Below are positions 1 through 6,059 of a stretch of 6,059 nt of DNA, piece by piece. Source of the DNA: Pseudomonadota bacterium (GTDB taxonomy: Bacteria > Pseudomonadota > Alphaproteobacteria > Sphingomonadales > Sphingomonadaceae); contig JAEZQR010000227.1 in assembly GCA_023413015.1 (NCBI GenBank), positions 1-6,059 of the forward strand, in the 5' to 3' direction. Under the pieces are notes generated by a model. It did not search any database. It was given only the letters and a program-made list of their open reading frames with translations, and was not told the DNA's origin. How positions within the stretch are numbered: the stretch's first letter is position 1; every line of letters starts with the position of its first letter. The position numbers were made by a program, and so were the translations under genes.

Positions 1-2261
1 TCTGGGCCGGCGGCAAGCTCCGCCGGGTCGATACCGACGGCAGCAACGCGCGCGAGATTCCGTTCCGCGTGAACGACACGCGCGGCGTCGCCGATGCGCC
101 GCACCCGCAGATCGAGGTCGCGCCCGCCAGCTTCACGACGAAGATGCCGCGCTTCGCCGAGGTGTCGCCCGACGGGCGGCAGGTCGTCTTCGAAAGCCTC
201 GGCAAACTGTGGATCAAGCCGATGGGCGCCGGCGCGCCGCGCCGGCTGCCCAGCAGCAAGGGCGACGCCTTCGAGCTGTTCCCGTCCTGGTCGCGCGACG
301 GCCGGACGATCGTGTTCGTCGAATGGACCGACCGCGGCCTCGGCCGCCTGCGCACCGTCGGCGCCGGTGGCGGCAGCCCGCGCGACGTGACGAGCCAGCC
401 CGGCCACTACGCCCGCCCGCACTTCTCGCCCGACGGCCGCACGATCGTGTTCGAGCGCGGCGGCGGCGGTGACCTCACCTCGCCGACTTGGTCGAACGAT
501 CCGGGGGTCTATCGCGTCGCTACCTCCGGCGGCACGCCGGCGCTCGTCGCGAAGGACGCCGCCGCCCCGCGCTTCGGTGCCGCGAACGACCGCATCTTCA
601 TGATCATGGCCAAGGACGGCAAGCGCCAGCTCGTGAGCACCGATCTCAACGGCGAGGCGCAGCGCGTCCACGCCAGCGGCGAGCTTGCGAACGATTATGT
701 CGTGTCGCCCGATGGGCGGCTGGTCGCCTTCCGCCAGAACTATCAGGCCTTCGTGATGCCGCTCATGCCCGGCGGGCAGGAAGTGGCGGTCGACACCAAG
801 GGCGGCCCGCTGCCGGTCACCAAGGTGAGCGACATGGGCGCCGACTATATCCATTGGTCGAACGACGGCACCCGGCTCCACTGGAGCCTGGGGCCGACCG
901 TCTACACCGCCGATGCGACCCGGATGTTTGCATCCGCGCCGGTCGGCGAGGACGCGCCGAAGTTCCAGCCGCCGTCCTCGGGCGTGTCGCTGTCGATGGA
1001 GGTCGCCGCCGCCAAGCCGACGGGCACGGTCGCGCTCACCGGCGCACGGCTCGTGACCATGGCGGGCGCCGACGGCGGGATCATCGATGACGGCGTCGTG
1101 ATCATCAAGGGCGATCGCATCGCGGCCGTGGGCCGTCGCGGCGAGGTCGCGGTGCCGGCAGGCGCCACGGTCGTCGACGTGCAGGGCAAGACGATCATCC
1201 CGGGCCTGATCGACGCGCACGCGCATGGCCGTCAGGGCGAGGATGAGCTCGTGCCGCAGCAGAACTGGTCGCTGCACCAGAACCTCGCGCTCGGCACCAC
1301 CACGATCCACGATCCGTCGGCGCGGTCGAGCGAGATCTTCGTCGCGTCCGAGCTCCAGCGCGCGGGCAAGGTCGTGGGGCCGCGCATCTTCTCGACGGGC
1401 GAGATTGTCTACGGCGCCAAGTCCGCCGACGTCTATGCGCAGATCGACAGCCTTGACGACGCGCTCGCGCACGTCCGCCGGCTGAAGGCGCAGGGCGCGC
1501 ACAGCGTCAAGAACTACAACCAGCCGCGGCGCGAGCAGCGCCAGCAGGTGCTTGAGGCCGCCCGCCGCGAGAACATGCAGGTGGTGGCCGAGGGCGGGTC
1601 GCTGTTCGGGCTGGACATGACCCATATTGCCGACGGCAACTCGACGCTCGAGCACAATGTCCCGCTCGACATCTTCTACAAGGACATGCTCGACCTCTGG
1701 GCCGGCAGCCAGACCTACTACACGCCCACGCTCGTCGTGAGCTACGGCGGGCTGGCGGGCGACCCCTATTGGCGGCAGGCGACCAACATCTACGAGCACC
1801 CGCTGCTGAAGGCGCACACCCCGCCCGCGCAGTTGCTCGCCGAGGGCGCACGGCGGATCAAGGCGCCGGAGGACAATTTCGTCGACGACGACAATGCGCG
1901 CGAGGCGAAGCGGGTGGCCGCGCTCGGCATCCCGGTCTCGATCGGCGCCCACGGCCAGCAGTCGGGCATCGGTTCGCACTGGGAGCTGTGGTCGTTCGTG
2001 CGCGGCGGCATGACGCCGGTCGAGGCGCTGCGGGCGGGCACGATCGTCTCGGCGCAATCGCTTGGCATGGCCCGCGACATCGGCTCGATCGAGGCCGGAA
2101 AGCTTGCCGACCTCGTCGTCCTCGACGCCGATCCGACGGCCGATATCCGCAACAGCGACAAGATCCACCGCGTGATGCTCGGTGGACGCCTCTACGATCC
2201 GGTCACGATGAACGAGGTCGCGACCGGCAACTGGAAGCGCACGCCCTACTGGTGGGAGTAG
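1..2261 (+). CDS. TolB-like beta-propeller / amidohydrolase fusion protein, 5'-truncated
   Basis: The reading frame is open from the window edge (first full codon at base 3, reading W-A-G-G-K-L-R-R) to the TAG at 2259-2261, giving 752 visible residues. The GTG at 69 is internal. The first third is a TolB-like propeller with PD40-type repeats: SPDGRQVVFE near 165-195, SRDGRTIVFV near 290-320, SPDGRTIVFE near 427-455 and SPDGRLVAFR near 703-735. From about 1035 an amidohydrolase-superfamily domain follows: a beta-sandwich segment (TGARLVTM), the metal-binding H-x-H in DAHAH (1218-1226), K in VKNYNQP (1509), EH in LEHNVP (1650-1655), GAHGQQ (1944-1961) and the C-terminal GSIEAGKLADLVVLD. Family members of this architecture are usually over 1000 residues and often carry a signal peptide; here that region is outside the window. 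The likely activity is hydrolysis of an amide or peptide-like substrate, possibly periplasmic; the substrate cannot be deduced. The gene converges on the DUF4167 gene. Confidence 0.9.
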   Translation, partial: WAGGKLRRVDTDGSNAREIPFRVNDTRGVADAPHPQIEVAPASFTTKMPRFAEVSPDGRQVVFESLGKLWIKPMGAGAPRRLPSSKGDAFELFPSWSRDGRTIVFVEWTDRGLGRLRTVGAGGGSPRDVTSQPGHYARPHFSPDGRTIVFERGGGGDLTSPTWSNDPGVYRVATSGGTPALVAKDAAAPRFGAANDRIFMIMAKDGKRQLVSTDLNGEAQRVHASGELANDYVVSPDGRLVAFRQNYQAFVMPLMPGGQEVAVDTKGGPLPVTKVSDMGADYIHWSNDGTRLHWSLGPTVYTADATRMFASAPVGEDAPKFQPPSSGVSLSMEVAAAKPTGTVALTGARLVTMAGADGGIIDDGVVIIKGDRIAAVGRRGEVAVPAGATVVDVQGKTIIPGLIDAHAHGRQGEDELVPQQNWSLHQNLALGTTTIHDPSARSSEIFVASELQRAGKVVGPRIFSTGEIVYGAKSADVYAQIDSLDDALAHVRRLKAQGAHSVKNYNQPRREQRQQVLEAARRENMQVVAEGGSLFGLDMTHIADGNSTLEHNVPLDIFYKDMLDLWAGSQTYYTPTLVVSYGGLAGDPYWRQATNIYEHPLLKAHTPPAQLLAEGARRIKAPEDNFVDDDNAREAKRVAALGIPVSIGAHGQQSGIGSHWELWSFVRGGMTPVEALRAGTIVSAQSLGMARDIGSIEAGKLADLVVLDADPTADIRNSDKIHRVMLGGRLYDPVTMNEVATGNWKRTPYWWE

Positions 2262-2269
2262 GGCGTTCC

Positions 2270-2291
2270 TCCCCCGGCCTCGGCCGGGGGA
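2270..2291. repeat. GC-rich palindrome after the amidohydrolase stop codon
   Basis: CCCCCGGCC (2271-2279) and GGCCGGGGG (2282-2290) are perfect reverse complements around TC, and T2270 can pair with A2291. A hairpin would need to open one or two inner pairs to form a loop. No T-tract follows, so it is not an intrinsic terminator by itself. It begins 9 bases after the stop codon, so it could protect the mRNA 3' end or be one copy of a dispersed intergenic repeat. Which of these applies is inference. Confidence 0.6.
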
Positions 2292-2307
2292 AAGGCTCCC
2301 GAAACGA

Positions 2308-2343
2308 AAACGGCCCCGTCCAAAGACGGGGCCGTTTCTTTTT
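2308..2343. terminator. Bidirectional Rho-independent terminator between convergent genes
   Basis: A perfect 13-bp stem (2308-2320 with 2325-2337; core CGGCCCCGTC / GACGGGGCCG) closes a CAAA tetraloop. On the + strand the stem ends in TTT and continues C-TTTTT to 2343. On the - strand the 3' side reads TTTTCGTTT. Each direction therefore has a GC stem with a U-rich tail. It lies 46 bases after the amidohydrolase stop codon and about 20 bases beyond the DUF4167 stop codon, the expected place to end both transcripts. Confidence 0.93.
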
Positions 2344-2357
2344 ACGTCGCTGAAGCT

Positions 2358-2957
2358 TTAGGCTTCGGCCGGTGCCAGCACGCCGGCGCCTTCCTCCGCT
2401 GCCTCGCGGCGGGGACGGCGGGGGCGGCCACGACCACGACGGCGCGGCGCCTCTTCCTCGGTCGGCTGAGCCTCGGCCTCGACGGCATCCTCGCCGCGCG
2501 ACTCGTCACCCTCGCCGTCGTCCGAGCGATTGGCAGTGTTCATCGCCGACGTATCGGCCTGCGGCTCGGGCAGCGTGCGCGTCATCTCGCTGACGCGGAT
2601 CGGCTCCGCCCCCTCGATCATGTCGTCGCGATCGTCGCCGTCGTCATAATCGTCGCGGTCGTCGCGATAGCGCTGGTCGTGCCGCTGGCGCTGCGCCTGC
2701 TGCTCTTCCTGCCGTGCGCGAATCTCGTTGAGCACGCGATAATAGTGATCGGCGTACTGCATATAATATTCGGCAGTAACGCGATCGCCTTGCATGCTCG
2801 CGTCGCGCGCCAGCTGCTTGTACTTCTCGAGAAGCTGATGCGCGTTGCCGCGGACCCGCACCTCGTTGCGGTTGCCCATGTCGGGCCGTCCGCCACCACC
2901 TGGCGCACGCGGGGGCCCACCGCGACCGCGGCGGCGACCGTTCTGACCGTTTCTCAT
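2358..2957 (-). CDS. DUF4167 domain-containing protein
   Basis: A 199-residue protein with ATG at 2957-2955 and stop TAA at 2358-2360. Residues 1-25 are rich in R and G (GRRRGRGG, GGGGRP). Residues 37-82 form a compact predicted helical core (NAHQLLEKYKQLARDA, then AEYYMQYADHYYRVLNEIRA), which is the recognisable DUF4167 signature of alphaproteobacteria. Residues 84-97 are Q/R-rich, residues 98-112 are an xDD repeat, the middle is acidic, and residues 172-184 are an arginine-rich patch containing RGRGRP. There is no signal peptide or membrane segment, so it should be cytoplasmic and largely disordered outside the core. The arginine-rich ends suggest RNA or DNA binding, which is inference; I know of no established function. 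A TTG three bases upstream (2960) is a possible alternative start and has the better spacing to an AGGGA ribosome-binding site (7 bases, against 10 for ATG). I prefer ATG as the commoner start. The gene lies downstream of hisS-prfA-prmC but 163 bases away, so it probably has its own promoter. Confidence 0.9.
   Translation of the reverse strand: MRNGQNGRRRGRGGPPRAPGGGGRPDMGNRNEVRVRGNAHQLLEKYKQLARDASMQGDRVTAEYYMQYADHYYRVLNEIRARQEEQQAQRQRHDQRYRDDRDDYDDGDDRDDMIEGAEPIRVSEMTRTLPEPQADTSAMNTANRSDDGEGDESRGEDAVEAEAQPTEEEAPRRRGRGRPRRPRREAAEEGAGVLAPAEA
2622..2666 (-). repeat. In-frame xDD tripeptide repeat within the DUF4167 gene
   Basis: Residues 98-112 read RDD-RDD-YDD-GDD-RDD, five copies of a 9-base unit made of a variable codon plus two Asp codons. 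It forms an acidic, probably disordered linker just after the helical core. In-frame 9-base units can expand or contract without a frameshift, so its length may vary between strains. Confidence 0.7.
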
Positions 2958-3001
2958 CAAATCAATATCCCTGATCCATCCGCAAGAACGGAAGAGCGCA
3001 T
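2957..3001 (-). CDS. Possible 14-codon leader ORF upstream of the DUF4167 gene
   Basis: On the minus strand an ATG at 3001-2999 opens a 14-residue frame (MRSSVLADGSGILI). Its TGA ends at 2957 and shares one base with the DUF4167 start codon (TGATG). This arrangement is typical of translational coupling. No clear Shine-Dalgarno sequence precedes the ATG, and a frame this short can arise by chance. The peptide has no run of one amino acid that would suggest classical attenuation. I list it as a candidate only. Confidence 0.25.
   Translation of the reverse strand: MRSSVLADGSGILI
2968..2972 (-). promoter_or_regulatory. Ribosome-binding site for the DUF4167 gene
   Basis: On the minus strand AGGGA precedes the ATG at 2957 by 10 bases and the alternative TTG at 2960 by 7 bases. 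It is the only purine-rich Shine-Dalgarno-like stretch close to the start, and it lies inside the small upstream ORF at 2957-3001. Confidence 0.55.
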
Positions 3002-3088
3002 GACCCGCGCGAGCACAGAACCGAAACTACGGCCGTCTGCTGTTGGAAGTCAGCGGCGGGGGAGATTAGCTCACCCCAGCGCTCTTCC
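2990..3088. repeat. 10-bp inverted repeat flanking the DUF4167 leader region
   Basis: GGAAGAGCGC at 2990-2999 and its exact reverse complement GCGCTCTTCC at 3079-3088 are separated by 79 bases within a 163-base intergenic gap. The arm near the gene overlaps the first codons of the candidate leader ORF. The far arm directly follows a TAGACA hexamer (minus strand, 3094-3089). It could be a long-range RNA stem or a pair of protein-binding sites. Its function is unknown. Confidence 0.5.
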
Positions 3089-3094
3089 TGTCTA
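3065..3094 (-). promoter_or_regulatory. Candidate promoter for the DUF4167 gene
   Basis: On the minus strand TAGACA (3094-3089; 5 of 6 matches to TTGACA) is followed after 18 bases by GCTAAT (3070-3065; 4 of 6 matches to TATAAT). Initiation would fall near 3058, giving a leader of about 100 bases. An alternative pair is TTGGAA (3117-3112), 17 bases, TAGACA. Both are weak, and the assignment rests mainly on the 163-base gap implying a separate transcript. No clear intrinsic terminator for prmC is visible in the same gap, so read-through from the operon is also possible. Confidence 0.25.
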
Positions 3095-3120
3095 GCGGTA
3101 TTGGTTGTTCGTTCCAAGCC

Positions 3121-3931
3121 CTAATTGCCGGGCAGCCGGATCGACACGCAACGCGGGAGCCCGGCGAGATCGCGGCGGAGCTGGGCCTCCATGCCCGCAG
3201 CGCGCGCCATCTGCATCACGAGATCGGCCTGCGTGTGTCCGATTTCAAGGTGCGCGGCCCCCTTCTCCGACAATATTCCCGGCAGGCGCGGCACGATCCT
3301 GCGATAGTCGTCGAGCCCGTCCGCTCCCGCATACAGCGCCGAAGCCGGCTCGAAACCGGCCACCTCATGCGGCAGCGCCTCGCCCGTGCCGATATAGGGC
3401 GGGTTCGCCAGCACCAGGTCGAAGCGCGCATCGAGCGCGTCGGTCCAGTTCCCCACCACGAAGCTCGCGCGATCGGCCAGCCCCAGTCGCTGCGCATTGT
3501 CCTGCGCCACCGCGATCGCTGCTTCGGACCGATCGACCCCGACGCCCCACGCCCGCGGCCACTGATGGAGCGCGGCGAGCAGCAGGCATCCGCTTCCGGT
3601 TCCCAGATCCAGCACATTCGGTGCCGCATCTGACCCCAGATCCGTCACCGCAGCCTCGATAAGCGTCTCGCTATCGGGACGAGGAATCAGAACGTCGGGC
3701 GTCACCCGGAAGGGCAGCGACCAGAATTCCCGCTCCCCGACGATGTGCGCGACCGGCTCTCCCCTCGCCCGCCGGGCGAAAAGCGCCTCGGCCTCCACTT
3801 CGTCCACTTCCTGCTCAAGGTGACGCAAAATCAACTCGTTGCGCTCGACGCCCAGCAGGTGGGCGATCAGCAGCTCCGCATCCAGCCGCGCCGTCTCGCC
3901 CGGCAGCCGTGCGGCGCCCTGGGTGATCGCC

Positions 3932-3945
<14 letters not shown>
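3121..3945 (-). CDS. prmC: Peptide chain release factor N5-glutamine methyltransferase
   Basis: A 274-residue cytosolic SAM-dependent methyltransferase (HemK/PrmC family) that methylates the glutamine of the GGQ motif in release factors and so raises termination efficiency. Its length is close to E. coli PrmC (277). The N-terminal helical substrate-binding domain spans roughly residues 1-75 and ends in RGEPVAHIVGEREFW (61-75). IPRPDSE follows at 87-93. The SAM-binding motif DLGTGSG is at 113-119, with an acidic residue after the next strand in GVDRS (D138). The catalytic NPPY that holds the substrate glutamine is at 181-184, followed by the family-typical FEPASALYAGADGLDDYR. The ATG at 3945-3943 overlaps the end of prfA by 14 bases and has no good Shine-Dalgarno sequence, so translation is probably coupled to prfA. 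Its neighbour RF1 is its substrate. The stop codon is TAG, and no key residue is missing. Confidence 0.97.
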
Positions 3946-5016
<1,071 letters not shown>

Positions 5017-5020
<4 letters not shown>

Positions 5021-6059
5021 CCGCGCACCGCCTCGGTAATGGCCCCAAGCGCCACCCGCCGCTGCTCGCCGCTCTTCAGGTCCTTCAGCGTCGCCTCGCC
5101 GGCCGCCAACTCGTCGTCGCCGATGATCACCGCGAAGCGCGCGCCCGCCGCATCGGCCTTCGCCATCCGCTTCTTCATGTTCCCACGCCACGCCTGCTCG
5201 GCGGAAACCCCCGCCGTCCGCAGCCGCTGCAGGATCGCAAGCGCCGCCGTTTCGGCCGCTTCGCCCATCGGCACGACCGCTACCTCGATTCCCTCGTCGG
5301 CCGGAGCGTCGGTCAGCATCGCCAGCCGCTCGATCCCGCCGGCCCAGCCGACCGCCGGCGTATGCGGCCCGCCCAGCGCCTCGATCAGCCCGTCGTAGCG
5401 CCCGCCGCCGATGACCGTGCCCTGCGCGCCGAGGTGCGTGGTCACGAATTCGAATGCGGTGTGGCGGTAATAGTCGAGCCCACGCACCAGCGCCGGCGTA
5501 CGCTCGTAGGCGACGCCTGCCGCCTCCAGGCCGCGGCACACCTTGTCGAAGAAGGCGCCGGCTTCCGACGTCATGAAGGCATCGATCTTCGGCGCCTCCG
5601 CCACGAACTGCCGGTCGCGCTCATCCTTCGAGTCGAGGATGCGCAGCGGGTTCTTCTCCAACCGCTCCTGGCTCTCCGCCGACAGCGCATCGCGGTGCTG
5701 CATGAAATAGCCGATCAGCGCCTCGCGCCATCCGGCCCGCGTCTCGGCATCGCCCACCGTATTGAGCTGGAGCACCACCTTGTCGCTCAGCCCCAGCTCG
5801 GCCAGCACATGGTTCGCCAGCGCGATCACCTCGACATCGGCTGCCGGCTCGCCCGCGCCGAGGATTTCGGCGTCGAGCTGGTGGAACTGGCGATAGCGGC
5901 CCTTCTGCGGCCGCTCGTAGCGGAACAACGCCCCCCAGGCGGCGAGCTTCAGCGGCGCGAATTGCTGCCAGCCGTTCGACATATAGGCACGCGCGATGCC
6001 AGCGGTGAACTCGGGCCGCAGCGTGATCGACTCGCCGCCGCGATCCTCGAAGCTGTACA
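5017..6059 (-). CDS. hisS: Histidyl-tRNA synthetase, 5'-truncated
   Basis: A class II aminoacyl-tRNA synthetase that attaches histidine to tRNA-His in the cytosol. The frame is open to the right window edge, so 346 residues are visible and roughly 70 N-terminal ones (including motif 1) are missing. The ATG at 5982 is internal: the 25 codons before it read YSFEDRGGESITLRPEFTAG and onward, which is conserved HisRS sequence. Motif 2 is LFRYERPQKGRYRQF (starting near 5928). The HisRS-specific LVRGLDYYRHTAFEF, carrying the catalytic Arg, starts near 5490. GGGRYDGL is near 5409, and motif 3 (VGWAGGIERL) starts near 5352. The last 90 or so residues are the anticodon-binding domain. LRPEFT has Phe where E. 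coli and many bacteria have Gly (LRPEGT), while the histidine-contacting E and T are kept. The stop TGA (5019-5017) overlaps the prfA start as ATGA, so hisS is the upstream visible gene of a coupled operon. Confidence 0.97.

Noticed and set aside
69..71. GTG at 69 as the start of the amidohydrolase gene
   Set aside because: The same frame is open to the window edge and the 22 upstream codons read like another propeller blade (KLRRVDTDGSNAREIPF), so the gene starts outside the window.
1507..2161. Minus-strand frames antisense to the amidohydrolase gene
   Set aside because: They are Arg/Ala/Ser-rich shadows of a gene whose own frame has clear domains and motifs.
2762..2767. TATAAT hexamer in a locally AT-rich patch
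   Set aside because: It comes from Tyr-Tyr-Met codons of the conserved DUF4167 core, and no -35 element lies at a suitable distance.
3063..3080. Weak hairpin (minus strand GGGGTGA / TCTCCCC) as a prmC terminator
   Set aside because: It has a mismatch in a 7-bp stem, no T-tract follows, and it overlaps the candidate promoter; I could not support a terminator here.
2679..3095. A 138-codon plus-strand frame antisense to the DUF4167 gene, with a hydrophobic start
   Set aside because: The hydrophobic run (LALRLLLFL) is the reverse complement of the Gln/Arg-rich coding sequence; there is no ribosome-binding site and no family similarity that I recognise.
5021..5539. N-terminal extension of prfA into hisS
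   Set aside because: The frame is open but encodes low-complexity R/G/A sequence; RF1 of normal length starts at the ATG at 5020 with an ATGA overlap.

Overview
The window looks like core chromosome from a high-GC alphaproteobacterium, most likely a sphingomonad. The reasons are the strong G/C bias at third codon positions, the gene order hisS-prfA-prmC followed by a DUF4167 gene (an arrangement I associate with alphaproteobacteria), and protein sequences close to sphingomonad versions. I see no mobile element, CRISPR array, tRNA or rRNA, and no sign of recent gene transfer.

Layout. Bases 1-2261 (+ strand) hold the 3' part of a large enzyme gene: a TolB-like beta-propeller with PD40 repeats fused to a metal-dependent amidohydrolase domain. 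Its 5' end lies before the window. Bases 2262-2357 separate two convergent genes and contain a GC-rich palindrome and a strong terminator that should work in both directions. All remaining genes are on the minus strand. Read in transcription order from the right edge they are hisS (histidyl-tRNA synthetase, 5' end cut off), prfA (peptide chain release factor 1), prmC (the methyltransferase that modifies the release-factor GGQ glutamine), a 163-base gap, and a DUF4167 gene ending at the shared terminator.

How the genes work together. The minus-strand genes serve translation: HisRS charges tRNA-His, RF1 terminates at UAG and UAA, and PrmC methylates RF1. hisS/prfA overlap by 4 bases (ATGA) and prfA/prmC by 14 bases, so the three are almost certainly one translationally coupled operon. 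The DUF4167 protein has arginine-rich ends, a short helical core and an acidic middle, which suggests nucleic-acid binding, but its function is unknown to me. The propeller-amidohydrolase is functionally unrelated.

I found no clear new biological system. The points most worth checking are the leader of the DUF4167 gene (a 14-codon ORF that overlaps the start codon, a 10-base inverted repeat and a possible promoter) and the non-standard metal-ligand positions of the amidohydrolase.
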